Shown in pieces: positions 28,284 through 42,530 of a stretch of DNA of 64,000 nucleotides. Below the pieces are notes generated by a model. That model was not told the DNA's origin, did no database searches, and saw only the letters and a program-made list of their open reading frames with translations. Made by a program: the position numbers and the translations under genes. This stretch comes from Alkalicoccus halolimnae (lineage in GTDB: Bacteria; Bacillota; Bacilli; Bacillales; Salisediminibacteriaceae). Each line of letters opens with the position of its first letter. Positions within the stretch are counted from its first letter, which is position 1. Where the stretch lies: assembly GCF_008014775.2 (NCBI RefSeq), contig NZ_CP144914.1, positions 1 through 64,000 on the forward strand. Reading direction: 5' to 3'.

Positions 28284-29249
28284 ATGTTAATTTACACGCT
28301 GAGACGCATTCTCATCATGATTCCAATACTGTTCATGGTCTCCATTGTGGTATTCGCCCTGGCATTAGCTATGCCGGGGGATGCCCTTTCCGGGCAGATT
28401 GACCCGGCCAATGCCAATCCGGAATATATTGAAGAGATGAGAGAACAGCTCGGACTAAATGATCCGGTGCACGTTCAATACGGCCGCTGGGTAGCCGACA
28501 TTGTTCAATGGGATTTCGGCCGCTCTGTCGTTCACAGCAGAGATGTTACTGCGTTAATAGGGACAAGGCTTCCAAATACGATTTTATTATCGGTGATGTC
28601 GCTTATTATTACGTACATACTGGCATTTTTTATGGGGAAATACGCCGGAAGAAACCCTTATACAGTAGGGGATTACACGATTCAGGGAGCCAACTATTTA
28701 ATGCTGGCGATCCCAAGTTTTGTTGCAGCTTTGTTTGCGATCTTTATATTTTCGTTCCAGCTTGGATGGTTTCCTTCGACGGGAAGTGTTGGTTCGGGGC
28801 TCGAAACAGGGACGCTCGCTTACTGGGGCAGCAAATTGTATCATACGTTCCTGCCGGCGCTCGTACTTGGTATGCTCGTAACAGCGAGCTACACCCAGTT
28901 TCTGCGTAACGATATCATAGAGAGTTCGCAGAAAGATTATGTACGTACAGCAAGAGCAAAGGGTACCGACGAGAATGAAATTTATAACAAACATATTTTA
29001 CGCAATTCGATTATTCCGATCGTAACGCTCTTTGGATTCGATATCGCAAGTATTATCGGTGGAGCAGTTATTATCGAGACTATTTTCTCTTACCGCGGTA
29101 TTGGAGAATTATTAATTTCTTCAATCAGTACGCGTGACTCTGCCGTAACGATGGCCATTTTCCTTATGCTCTCTGTAGCAACGTTAATAGGGAACCTGCT
29201 TGCCGATCTGCTTTACGGCGTCATCGATCCGCGGATTCGAGTGGAATAG
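28284..29249 (+). CDS. oppB: Oligopeptide ABC transporter permease (OppB-type)
   Basis: Inner-membrane channel subunit of the peptide importer. The protein has 321 residues and about six transmembrane helices, with the N-terminal MLIYTLRRILIMIPILFMVSIVVF helix and the EAA-type cytoplasmic loop (DYVRTARAKG) that contacts the ATPases. ATG 28278 is in frame, but it is only 2 bases from AAGGAG. ATG 28284 gives 8-base spacing and the usual OppB start, so it was chosen. oppC starts 12 bases after the stop. Confidence 0.93.
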   Translation: MLIYTLRRILIMIPILFMVSIVVFALALAMPGDALSGQIDPANANPEYIEEMREQLGLNDPVHVQYGRWVADIVQWDFGRSVVHSRDVTALIGTRLPNTILLSVMSLIITYILAFFMGKYAGRNPYTVGDYTIQGANYLMLAIPSFVAALFAIFIFSFQLGWFPSTGSVGSGLETGTLAYWGSKLYHTFLPALVLGMLVTASYTQFLRNDIIESSQKDYVRTARAKGTDENEIYNKHILRNSIIPIVTLFGFDIASIIGGAVIIETIFSYRGIGELLISSISTRDSAVTMAIFLMLSVATLIGNLLADLLYGVIDPRIRVE

Positions 29250-29260
29250 GGGGGCTTTAG

Positions 29261-30154
29261 ATGGAGGCAGCACAAGAAGTGAATTTAGAAAAACAAGCAA
29301 AGAAGCAGTCCCCCTGGTCGATTGCCCGCAGGAAGCTATGGCACAATAAACTCGCCATGATCAGCCTAGTCTTTCTTATTGTCATTACGGCCCTTGCTTA
29401 TTTAGCGCCGTTCATTACAGCGTATGATCCGGCCCGGGTTGATATTATGAGCCGGAATCTGATGCCGGGAGAAGGGCATCTTCTCGGGACCGATGCATCG
29501 GGACGTGATATTTGGACGCTTCTCATGTACGGAGCACGGACTTCACTGACGATCGGCTTTATCTGTATGTTTGCCGTAGTTATAATTGCTACTATCATCG
29601 GCTCTATTGCCGGGTACTTCGGCGGATGGGTCGACGCGGTGCTCATGCGTTTTACGGATTTCATTATGAATTTTCCATTTCTCGTGTTTGTTATCGTTCT
29701 AGCTTCTATCTTCCGCGATGCCGGCATTTTCGCCCTTATTGTAGTGCTGAGTGCCTTATCCTGGACCGGGGCAGCGCGTGTTGTCCGGAGTAAGGTGATG
29801 ACAGAGAAGGAAAATGAATACGTGATGGCTGCTACATCCATCGGCGGGAGTCCTTTTAAAGTCATCCGCAAACATATTCTGCCGAATGTCATGACAACCA
29901 TTATTGTGCAGGCGACACTGCTGCTTGCGATTATGATTGTAGCGGAAACAGCTCTCAGCTTCCTCGGTTTCGGTGTTCCGCAGGGGACGCCGAGCTGGGG
30001 GAACATGATGACGGAGGCGCGTGATCCTAACGTCATTCGTACGCAGTGGTGGGTATGGATTCCACCGGGTCTTGCGATTACATTCACGATTCTTTCGATT
30101 AACTTTATCGGCGAAGGTATTAAAGATGCCTTCAATCCGCGTTCCGCGCGATAA
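29261..30154 (+). CDS. oppC: Oligopeptide ABC transporter permease (OppC-type)
   Basis: Second channel subunit, 297 residues. It has the OppC N-terminal segment (WSIARRKLWHNKLAMISLVFLI), a periplasmic LLGTDASGRDI motif, and the EAA loop (EYVMAATSIGGSPFKVIRKHILPN). The long open frame on the opposite strand (29398-30201) is a composition shadow. A strong terminator closes the operon. Confidence 0.95.
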   Translation: MEAAQEVNLEKQAKKQSPWSIARRKLWHNKLAMISLVFLIVITALAYLAPFITAYDPARVDIMSRNLMPGEGHLLGTDASGRDIWTLLMYGARTSLTIGFICMFAVVIIATIIGSIAGYFGGWVDAVLMRFTDFIMNFPFLVFVIVLASIFRDAGIFALIVVLSALSWTGAARVVRSKVMTEKENEYVMAATSIGGSPFKVIRKHILPNVMTTIIVQATLLLAIMIVAETALSFLGFGVPQGTPSWGNMMTEARDPNVIRTQWWVWIPPGLAITFTILSINFIGEGIKDAFNPRSAR

Positions 30155-30160
30155 CAGGAG

Positions 30161-30188
30161 AAAGCTGCCTTTCGGGGCAGCTTTTTTC
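30161..30188 (+). terminator. Terminator of the opp operon
   Basis: Stem AAGCTGCC/GGGCAGCTT with loop TTTCG, followed by TTTTTT, 10 bases after the oppC stop. Confidence 0.9.
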
Positions 30189-30354
30189 TTTGTTCAGCCA
30201 AAATCCCCCAGGCTGGATGACTTTTGTGTCTTCTGTACCTGTATTGGATCTTCTTTCCTGCGCTCCTTGGTGGAAGTAAAGTTCGACAAAATCTCTACAG
30301 ATCGAAAAAACAGCCATGAAGGTTCTCTGCAAACTGAAAAACTTCTTTTATTAA

Positions 30355-31075
<721 letters not shown>

Positions 31076-31084
31076 CCACAATGA

Positions 31085-31113
31085 TTGCATTTCGCAAATA
31101 GAAACGATATACT
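31085..31113 (+). promoter_or_regulatory. Promoter of the SRP RNA gene
   Basis: TTGCAT (31085-31090), 17 bases, TATACT (31108-31113). Transcription would start near 31120, about 35 bases before the mature RNA. This agrees with a processed precursor as known for B. subtilis scRNA. Confidence 0.75.
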
Positions 31114-31153
31114 AGAATCTGCGTCGTTAAAGACGCCTGAAAATGTTATCAAT

Positions 31154-31428
31154 TTTGCCGTGCTAAGCGGGGAATTAGCGGTGCCCTGTACTCGCAATCC
31201 GCTAGAGCGAGGCTGAATTCCTCTCCTAGGTTGCACGGCTCTCATGGTCTGCCCTAAGCAAGTGGTGTTGACATTTGGGTTCCACGCAACGGAATCCCGT
31301 GAACCCTGTCAGGTCCGGAAGGAAGCAGCAGTAAGCGGGTTCTTCCGTGTGCCGTGGAGTCGCCTGGATCGAGCAAACTGCTTAGGTAACGCTTGAGAGC
31401 CTGCGATCGAAGAGAGGTGCACGGCAGT
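31154..31428 (+). ncRNA. ffs: Signal recognition particle RNA (scRNA, large Bacillus type)
   Basis: About 275 bases whose ends pair (TTGCCGTGC with GCACGGCAG). The conserved domain IV lies near 31310-31335 with CAGGTCCGGAAGGAAGCAGC, the Ffh-binding site with its GGAA tetraloop. The length and the Alu-type 5' domain match the 271-nucleotide Bacillus form rather than the 4.5S form. It sits between tadA/yycC-like and dnaX, the standard position. Confidence 0.95.
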
Positions 31429-31439
31429 AAATATAAGGG

Positions 31440-31471
31440 AAGGATGCGCTTTTTTAAGCCATCCTTTTTTT
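31440..31471 (+). terminator. Terminator of the SRP RNA gene
   Basis: Arms AAGGATG and CATCCTT around a T-rich loop, then TTTTTTT. It lies 12 bases after the RNA 3' end. Confidence 0.85.
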
Positions 31472-31506
31472 GTGCAAAAAAACTGCGATAATTCTTTAGA
31501 TAGATT

Positions 31507-31535
31507 TTGAAATAACCTGTTGGAGCCGGTATAAT
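31507..31535 (+). promoter_or_regulatory. dnaX operon promoter
   Basis: TTGAAA (31507-31512), 17-base spacer, TATAAT (31530-31535), 38 bases before the dnaX start. Confidence 0.8.
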
Positions 31536-31572
31536 TAGAAGAGGTGAAAGTATTCGAAGGAGCTGAACGCTG

Positions 31573-33333
31573 ATGAGTTATCAAGCGCTGTACCGCGTAT
31601 GGCGGCCGCATCAGCTGTCTGATGTTGTCGGACAGGAACATATTACTAAGACGCTCAAAAACGCACTCTTTCAGCAGAAGCTCTCCCATGCTTATCTGTT
31701 TACAGGACCGCGCGGGACGGGGAAGACGAGCGCCGCGAAAATTGTCGCCAAGGCGGTCAACTGTCACCGGGGTCCTGTCGAAGAACCGTGTAATGAATGT
31801 GAAGCGTGCCGCGGAATATCGGACGGAACGATCGTGGACGTGATGGAGATTGACGCTGCAAGCAATAACGGCGTGGATGAAATACGAGATATCCGGGATA
31901 AAGTAAAATTCGCTCCGAGCGCTGCGGCTTACAAAGTTTATATTATTGACGAAGTACACATGCTGACTACAGGAGCGTTTAATGCACTGTTAAAAACACT
32001 GGAAGAACCTCCTGCACACGTCATTTTTATTCTGGCGACGACAGAACCCCATAAAATTCCGCTTACGATCATTTCCCGGTGCCAGCGCTTTGACTTCAAA
32101 CGGATTACCGCGCATGCAATGATGGGGCGGATGGAAGAAATTGTGGAAGAAACCGGCATCGCTGTAGAGCCGGATGCGCTCGCGCTTATTGCACGCGTTT
32201 CCGAAGGAGGCATGCGGGATGCCCTGAGTCTGCTCGATCAAGCTGTATCTTTTGCTGACAGCACGATTACGAGGGAAGACATTCTCGCGATCATCGGATC
32301 CGTCTCCCATGATATGATGTATAATATCGTAGACGCTGTCAGAGAAGGAAACGTTGGTGCCGGACTCGAAGCAGTTGATACGCTGATGCAGGAAGGCAAA
32401 GACCCTAACCGGTTTATCGAAGATTTAATTTTCTTTTTCCGGGATGCCCTCATGGTCAAAGCTGCACCCCATTTAGAAGAGTCGCAGGACAGACTGCGCG
32501 CCGATGATGCTTTTCGCAGTGTCGTGGAACAGCTGGACCAGGCATGGATTTTCCAGATCATCGAACGGCTGAATTATTTTCAGCAGGAAATGAAGTGGGC
32601 AAGCCACCCGCAGGTCTTCCTTGAAATGTTTATCGTCCAGGCAGCCCAGCAGACAGTGACGCTTCCAAAAGCAGAGACGGATGCTGCACCGAATTCTTCT
32701 ACAATGGAAGCACTTGAGCAGAAAGTGGAGTATCTCGAACGAACGCTGAAGCAGATTCAGGCTGAAGGAGTGAAACAGCCGCAGCAGCAGGCTCCTCAGC
32801 CGGCGGCTGCTGCGAAGCCGACGGTGCGGGCCCAGCAGACGTCAAACAAAAGCCGGGCCAATGCCAAGCGCGTGAAAGCTATGCTCGCCGGAGCAACGAA
32901 AGCTCATCTTCAGGAAATACAGGCCCAGTGGGGAAATGTGCTGGAGCAGGTGAAAAATCAGAGCGTTCCTGCGTCTGCCTGGCTGAACGACTGCCAGCCT
33001 GCTGCCTGTTCCGATACGGAATTCGTACTCGCTTTCCGAAACGAAATGCATCGGGATATGGTGGATGAAAAATTCCGCGAGCTTGTAGAAGGAGCCGTAA
33101 GCCAGAAAATGTCGAAGCAGATGACGCTGCTGACGGTTCTCGTTTCCGACTGGGAAGAGATTAAAGAAAGCTACATGAAAACCCAGCGCGGCAGGGAAAC
33201 CGAAAAACCCGATTCTACTGAAAGCCGCGACGCGGAAGAGATTAGCGGAGAAGCAGCGGACGAAGAGGGAAACCCCCTGATCGATGAAGCCGTAAAGCTG
33301 GTCGGCCGAGATTTGCTTGAAATTAAAGAGTGA
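31573..33333 (+). CDS. dnaX: DNA polymerase III subunit gamma/tau
   Basis: The clamp-loader ATPase that opens the DnaN ring and links polymerases to the helicase. The 586-residue protein has Walker A GPRGTGKTS near residue 45 and the four-cysteine zinc module (CHRGPVEEPCNECEAC). It also has Walker B IIDEVHML, the SRC sensor (ISRCQRF), and a tau-type C-terminal region with a Gln/Ala/Pro-rich linker near 395-425 and a very acidic end. AAGGAG lies 10 bases before ATG 31573. ebfC and recR follow. Confidence 0.97.
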   Translation: MSYQALYRVWRPHQLSDVVGQEHITKTLKNALFQQKLSHAYLFTGPRGTGKTSAAKIVAKAVNCHRGPVEEPCNECEACRGISDGTIVDVMEIDAASNNGVDEIRDIRDKVKFAPSAAAYKVYIIDEVHMLTTGAFNALLKTLEEPPAHVIFILATTEPHKIPLTIISRCQRFDFKRITAHAMMGRMEEIVEETGIAVEPDALALIARVSEGGMRDALSLLDQAVSFADSTITREDILAIIGSVSHDMMYNIVDAVREGNVGAGLEAVDTLMQEGKDPNRFIEDLIFFFRDALMVKAAPHLEESQDRLRADDAFRSVVEQLDQAWIFQIIERLNYFQQEMKWASHPQVFLEMFIVQAAQQTVTLPKAETDAAPNSSTMEALEQKVEYLERTLKQIQAEGVKQPQQQAPQPAAAAKPTVRAQQTSNKSRANAKRVKAMLAGATKAHLQEIQAQWGNVLEQVKNQSVPASAWLNDCQPAACSDTEFVLAFRNEMHRDMVDEKFRELVEGAVSQKMSKQMTLLTVLVSDWEEIKESYMKTQRGRETEKPDSTESRDAEEISGEAADEEGNPLIDEAVKLVGRDLLEIKE

Positions 33334-33380
33334 GATAGCATAGATAGAAAGAAAGTATATTAAAAGAGAGGACGATGAAA

Positions 33381-33692
33381 ATGAAAAACATGGGGAACAT
33401 GATGAAGCAGATGCAGAAGATGCAAAAAGATATGGCGAAAGCACAGGAGCAGTTGAAAGAAGAGACTGTTGAAGCAACAGCCGGCGGCGGGATGGTAAAA
33501 GTGATCGCAAGCGGCGAGAAGCGTATTCTTGATATTCAGGTCAACGAAGAAGCGGTTGACCCGGACGATGTGGAAATGCTGGAAGATCTCGTTCTGGCAG
33601 CTACAAATGAAGCTCTCTCAAAGGTTGATGAACTTGTTGAAGAGCGCATGGGCAAATTTACAAAAGGCATGAATATTCCGGGAATGATGTAA
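33381..33692 (+). CDS. ebfC: Nucleoid-associated protein YaaK/EbfC family
   Basis: A YbaB/EbfC-type DNA-binding protein of 103 residues. It has the methionine- and lysine-rich N-terminal helix ([22 protein letters not shown]) and the conserved core [26 protein letters not shown] is only 3 bases from ATG 33375 but 9 bases from ATG 33381, so the second is preferred. It lies between dnaX and recR as in most bacteria. A terminator-like hairpin follows. Confidence 0.93.
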   Translation: MKNMGNMMKQMQKMQKDMAKAQEQLKEETVEATAGGGMVKVIASGEKRILDIQVNEEAVDPDDVEMLEDLVLAATNEALSKVDELVEERMGKFTKGMNIPGMM

Positions 33693-33765
33693 AATACGGA
33701 ATATCAGCTTCTTACTACAATTAATAGAAGCAGTTGAACAAAAGAGAGCAGAAAGCAACGTTATA

Positions 33766-33806
33766 AAGGAGCTGCCCCTGATGTTTTACACAGGGCAGCT
33801 CCTTTT
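33766..33806 (+). terminator. Terminator between ebfC and recR
   Basis: Stem AAGGAGCTGCCC/GGGCAGCTCCTT around a 14-base loop, followed by TTAAG. The T-run is short. recR may therefore have its own promoter or depend on read-through. Confidence 0.7.
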
Positions 33807-33867
33807 AAGATAATGGTTATTAAAAAAGTGCCGGGAAACGAAAAAAATGAATGTGGAGGTAAATGCT

Positions 33868-34464
33868 ATGCAGTACCCGCAGCCTATATCAAAATTAATG
33901 GATGGTTTCATGCGTCTTCCGGGTATCGGGCCAAAAACAGCTGCCCGTCTTGCTTTTCATGTCCTCGATATGAAAGAAGATGACGTGCTGGACTTTGCCC
34001 GTGCCCTTGTCAGTGTAAAAAGAGAACTGACTTATTGTACGGTCTGTCATCATATAACAGACACAGATCCCTGCCGCATCTGCGAAGATCAGTCGCGGGA
34101 TAAAACGGTCATTTGTGTGGTGCAGGAATCGAAGGATGTTATCGCTATGGAAAAGATGCGCGAGTATGGAGGGCTTTATCACGTCCTGCACGGGGCGATT
34201 TCACCTGTAGACGGGATCGGGCCGGAAGATATTTATATACCTGATCTTCTGAAGCGCCTTCAAAACGAGGAAGTTCAGGAGCTTATTGTTGCAACGAATC
34301 CCAACATTGAGGGAGAAGCGACGGCTATGTATATTTCAAGGCTTGTAAAACCGACGGGGATGCGGGTAACTCGTATTGCCCACGGCCTTCCTGTAGGAGG
34401 AGATTTGGAATACGCGGATGAAGTCACTTTGTCGAAGGCGATTGAAGGCCGGCGTGAATTGTAG
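33868..34464 (+). CDS. recR: Recombination mediator protein RecR
   Basis: RecR acts with RecF and RecO in gap repair. The 198-residue protein has the helix-hairpin-helix [19 protein letters not shown], a C4 zinc finger ([16 protein letters not shown]), a TOPRIM domain ([13 protein letters not shown]) and a Walker-like C-terminal end. GGAGG lies just upstream of ATG 33868. An in-frame ATG at 33847 precedes that ribosome-binding site and is rejected. yaaL follows 18 bases later. Confidence 0.97.
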   Translation: MQYPQPISKLMDGFMRLPGIGPKTAARLAFHVLDMKEDDVLDFARALVSVKRELTYCTVCHHITDTDPCRICEDQSRDKTVICVVQESKDVIAMEKMREYGGLYHVLHGAISPVDGIGPEDIYIPDLLKRLQNEEVQELIVATNPNIEGEATAMYISRLVKPTGMRVTRIAHGLPVGGDLEYADEVTLSKAIEGRREL

Positions 34465-34482
34465 AAAAGGGGGTCGGATTTT

Positions 34483-34698
34483 ATGGGGCTTACGAAGAAA
34501 AGAAAGCTGAGACGAAAAGCGGATGAGGAACTTATTGCATCTCTCCAGGTAATTAAAGAAAATGTTGACCGCCACGAAAAATACGGAAACAATTCTTTGA
34601 ATATGCAGGAGGATGTGATGGGAGAAGCGAAAATCGAACGGGCAAAATATATGTTTCTGCTTCGTGAGGCGCGTTATCGCGGGACGACACTTTATTGA
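34483..34698 (+). CDS. yaaL: YaaL family protein (DUF2508)
   Basis: A 71-residue helical protein of unknown function, found after recR across Bacillaceae. It is charged, with many Lys, Arg and Glu residues, and ends EARYRGTTLY. AAAAGGGGG precedes ATG 34483. In B. subtilis bofA (a sigma-K checkpoint gene) follows. Here nothing follows but the rRNA promoter region. Confidence 0.88.
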   Translation: MGLTKKRKLRRKADEELIASLQVIKENVDRHEKYGNNSLNMQEDVMGEAKIERAKYMFLLREARYRGTTLY

Positions 34699-34864
34699 TA
34701 TAGCACTATGGAAAAGAGGATGGGCTTTTTATAACATGTTATCTGACACGCTTTTGGTTTTGGCTGTTAATAGAAGCGGAGCAGCTCTGCAGACCTGACC
34801 GTGCGGGTCCTGTGCCCCTTATATAGTAGAAAAGAAAAAAAGTGAAATTCTTTATTAAATATTG

Positions 34865-34893
34865 TTGACCTCCTATTGGGGAGATGGTATATT
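34865..34893 (+). promoter_or_regulatory. rRNA operon 2 promoter P1
   Basis: TTGACC (34865-34870), 17 bases, TATATT (34888-34893). Confidence 0.75.
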
Positions 34894-34958
34894 AGTATTT
34901 GTCGCTTCGGAGCGGCAACAGCATATCGAAAGCATTCAAAGAAATTTTGAATCGGTGA

Positions 34959-34988
34959 TTGACACTTATATTGCTTTCGTGATATATT
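34959..34988 (+). promoter_or_regulatory. rRNA operon 2 promoter P2
   Basis: TTGACA (34959-34964), 18 bases, TATATT (34983-34988). P1 and P2 together form the tandem promoter typical of Bacillus rRNA operons. For operon 1 only one clear promoter was found. From about 35020 the leader is the same as in operon 1, including the boxA-like element. Confidence 0.8.
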
Positions 34989-35173
34989 AATTAAGTCGCC
35001 AAAAACAGGCGGCGCTGTGATTTGCCCTTTGAAAACTAAACAAAAGACGATTGTGAAGGAAAAAAGAGAATGAATCATTCTCTGTCAATTTATTATTAAA
35101 GAATCTTTAGCCAGATTCAGTTTTGAAAGCGAAGCATCCCGCTTCGCGATGTCAGAAGTTCAAACTTCGACGA

Positions 35174-36753
<1,580 letters not shown>

Positions 36754-37071
36754 AAGGAGCTCGAGTAAGCTCACTTATCGATTTCCTTCCTTTCGTTCTT
36801 TTGTTTAGTTTTGAGAGGGTTAACACCTCTCGGCCGGCTCTTTTTTTTCGGTTTTCTTCTGCTTTGCGGAAGGAAGAAAGGAAAGAAAAAGACGGTCCGC
36901 AAGCCTCTGTCCTTTGAAAACTGGATAACGTAATGTATGAACAATCAATCACCGGAAACAAGGTCTATTGGTCCGGGGTGCGCCCCGTGACGAAGAAACG
37001 AGTTTCCGAGTGTCTTAGAATATCGCCAAGACGATCGAATGACGTCCACTGCCTCCCTCAGGGGGGCAGCT
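36754..37071 (+). other. 16S-23S spacer 2, without tRNA genes
   Basis: 318 bases, one longer than spacer 1 (an extra T in GATTTCC near 36781) with a few substitutions. It has a boxA-like element ahead of 23S and no tRNA gene. Confidence 0.85.
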
Positions 37072-40017
<2,946 letters not shown>

Positions 40018-40151
40018 AAAAAATAAAGATAATTCGACGACACCGATTGAATGGTTCATACACCCCCGTTATCCAGTTTTGAGCGGACAGCTCCAACCCC
40101 CTCCAGGGCGCACAGGCCCGGAACAAAAGGGTTGAAAAAAACAAAAAAAGA

Positions 40152-40269
<118 letters not shown>

Positions 40270-40273
40270 ACCC

Positions 40274-40310
40274 GGCACGCAGCCCCTGAGCTGCGTGCTT
40301 TTTTGTTTTT
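40274..40310 (+). terminator. Terminator of rRNA operon 2
   Basis: Stem GCACGCAGC/GCTGCGTGC followed by TTTTTTGTTTTTTT. It also faces the convergent gene at 40356. Confidence 0.92.
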
Positions 40311-40355
40311 TTACATTATTATTCTTAATTATTCTTAAAAGCAGCAGCACTGCTT

Positions 40356-40979
40356 TTAGTTTGTTTCAGTCTGCTCCGCTGCTTTCCATCTGGTGCGAAA
40401 AAGAAGAAGAAGAAGCGGTCCGAGAGCCGGAAGAAAAGCAAGCAGGGCATAGCGGCATCCCCAGTCTTTTTTCAACAGATCATAACAGAGCCAGAGCACG
40501 ATGAAAAAATCAACCGTCATGACGCTCACGAGGTGAGACGCAGTAAACGCTTCGTTGTAAGCTTGCAGACTTCCGTAAAAAGCTGTTCCGTAAACGATTA
40601 ACGTTACCAAAAGCAGAACGCTTACAAAAATAGGATGGAGAATAAATTTTTCCACCGGTAAAGGAACTCTTGTCTTCGATCGGGTTTTCCTGCCTCGAAG
40701 AGCCATATAAGGAAGGATGCTGAAGGCGCCCAGCCCGAAAGAAAGAATGGCGAAGGGCCACGCCGGAAGACGGTACTTATCTTTCGGAAGTAAGAGCATC
40801 AAAAAAATAACCGGATATATGCCGAGCATGGAGAAGACGGCCGTGACAAGAGGATCAACTTCCTGAAAACGCCCGCTTAAAAGGTTCATCATGATAGGAT
40901 CGGAAGCGTTTGAGGATCCGGGAGCTAAAAATACTGCATATACAATTAGCAGAATGAAAATCGAAATATAATATTTCAT
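40356..40979 (-). CDS. Multi-pass membrane protein, unknown function
   Basis: A 207-residue protein with about five or six transmembrane helices. Notable segments are an N-terminal signal-like helix, a conserved-looking block FSMLGIYPVIFLMLLLPKD followed by PAWPFAILSFGLGAFSILPYMALR, and a basic C-terminus. The block resembles membrane proteins known from cyanobacteria and plastids, but I cannot name the family with certainty. On the minus strand GGAAGGAG precedes the ATG. It runs toward rRNA operon 2 and divergently from yaaO. It takes the place of csfB-xpaC-yaaN of B. subtilis. Confidence 0.85.
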   Translation of the reverse strand: MKYYISIFILLIVYAVFLAPGSSNASDPIMMNLLSGRFQEVDPLVTAVFSMLGIYPVIFLMLLLPKDKYRLPAWPFAILSFGLGAFSILPYMALRGRKTRSKTRVPLPVEKFILHPIFVSVLLLVTLIVYGTAFYGSLQAYNEAFTASHLVSVMTVDFFIVLWLCYDLLKKDWGCRYALLAFLPALGPLLLLLFRTRWKAAEQTETN

Positions 40980-41103
40980 GAGGCTGCTCCTTCCGCAGGG
41001 ACCTTTTTCATTCAGTTAAGCAGAGCTTCCAGGGAATTGCAAGAAAAGCAGGGCAGAGCAGAAACGTTTTCGTTATAATAGGAAAGAGATCGGAGGATCA
41101 GTT

Positions 41104-42513
41104 ATGGACCAGAAGCTTACGCCGCTGCTTAAAGCGTTAAAAGACAAACTTCATACGTCGTCCTATCATGTGCCCGGCCATAAAAACGGGAACGTTTTTT
41201 TAGAAGAAGCAAGACCTTTTTTCGACAGTATTTTACGTCTTGATTCCACAGAAATTGAGGGACTAGATGACCTGCATGATCCAGGTGGTGTTATTAAAGA
41301 GGCTGAGGACCTGCTTGCTGATTTATACGGAACTGTTTCGAGCAGTTTTCTTGTAGGAGGCTCGACCTCGGGAAATCTTGCGATGCTGTTGAGTACGGTC
41401 AAAAGAGGACAGAAAGTGCTTGTTCAGAGAAACAGCCATCAGTCGGTATTCCACGGACTGGAACTGGCCGGTGCCGTCCCGGTTTTTTTACACCCGGATA
41501 CGGACAGCGGATCCGGGATCGCTCTTGGCATTCATGAGGAAACCCTACAGACAGGACTCGAAGCGCACACGGACGCAGCGGCAGTTCTTTTAACGAACCC
41601 TACCTATGAAGGTTACGGACAGGATCTGCGGAAGCATACAGAAATCTGCAGGCGTTATGAAGCAGCCTTCCTTGTGGATGAGGCTCACGGTGCTCATTTT
41701 TTTCGAGGAAATAAAGAGTGGTTTCCAGAAAGTGCGCTGCAGGCCGGAGCCGATCTGGTCGTGCAGTCAGCGCATAAAACACTTCCTGCTATGACGATGG
41801 GGGCCTGGATTCACAGGGGCACGGACTACATATCGGAAAAAAGGCTGCGGCGCGCACTTATGATGGTTCAGTCGAGCAGTCCTTCCTACCCGCTCATGGC
41901 TTCCCTTGATGCAGCCCGGGCCTATATGGCATCCAAGCAGGACTGGGAGGAAACGAGCAGGCAGATTCAAAGCCGGAAGCAGCAATTATCGACTTTTGTC
42001 AGCCTGCTTCCTGATTATATAGGTCCTTACGAGCTGGATCCCTTGAAAATAAATCTGTTTGCCGGAAGAGAAAGAGGAGAAAAGCCGGAGCAGTGGCAGA
42101 AGATGATGCAGAGCTCCCGGGCTTATGCAGAAATGATTTCCCCGGTGCACCTTCTCGCTGTCCTTTCACTGGATCAGGCGGAAAACGACAGGCTGCTTCA
42201 GCAGCTGATACGTGTTTTTTCACGTGAAACATTTTTACCTGGCAGCCCGCACAGCCTGGCTCCGGGGGAAAGACAGCCATCCCGGCTCATGCTCAGTTTT
42301 GGAGAAATGGAAGAACGTATGGAAAAAGAGACGCAGTGGGAAGAATCAGAGGGAGAAATTGCAGCAGAGACCATTGTTCCTTATCCACCCGGTGTTCCGC
42401 TGCTGATCAGAGGCGAACGGGTGACCAAAAAACATCTCGAAAAACGAGCCCGGTTATTACATAGAGGTGTCCGCATTAAAGGTGGAGCGCAGAAACTCAT
42501 TATATTTAAATAA
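41104..42513 (+). CDS. yaaO: PLP-dependent Orn/Lys/Arg decarboxylase family protein (YaaO-like)
   Basis: A 469-residue fold-type I enzyme of the arginine/lysine/ornithine decarboxylase group; which substrate YaaO uses is not clear from sequence. Motifs visible are YHVPGHKNG at the N-terminus, GSTSGNLAM, DEAHGAHF (cofactor-binding Asp) and SAHKTLPAMT with the Schiff-base lysine. CGGAGG precedes ATG 41104. tmk starts 18 bases after its stop, so yaaO-tmk is an operon as in B. subtilis. Confidence 0.93.
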   Translation: MDQKLTPLLKALKDKLHTSSYHVPGHKNGNVFLEEARPFFDSILRLDSTEIEGLDDLHDPGGVIKEAEDLLADLYGTVSSSFLVGGSTSGNLAMLLSTVKRGQKVLVQRNSHQSVFHGLELAGAVPVFLHPDTDSGSGIALGIHEETLQTGLEAHTDAAAVLLTNPTYEGYGQDLRKHTEICRRYEAAFLVDEAHGAHFFRGNKEWFPESALQAGADLVVQSAHKTLPAMTMGAWIHRGTDYISEKRLRRALMMVQSSSPSYPLMASLDAARAYMASKQDWEETSRQIQSRKQQLSTFVSLLPDYIGPYELDPLKINLFAGRERGEKPEQWQKMMQSSRAYAEMISPVHLLAVLSLDQAENDRLLQQLIRVFSRETFLPGSPHSLAPGERQPSRLMLSFGEMEERMEKETQWEESEGEIAAETIVPYPPGVPLLIRGERVTKKHLEKRARLLHRGVRIKGGAQKLIIFK

Positions 42514-42530
42514 AAAGGAGCGGAATTATA

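Noticed and set aside
29398..30201. Minus-strand frame of 267 codons
   Set aside because: It is antisense to oppC, with no ribosome-binding site and a low-complexity product rich in Arg, Ser, Ile and Met. Similar antisense shadows lie under gyrA (8293-8976), metS (48812-49750, 50039-50923) and ricT (44982-45716).
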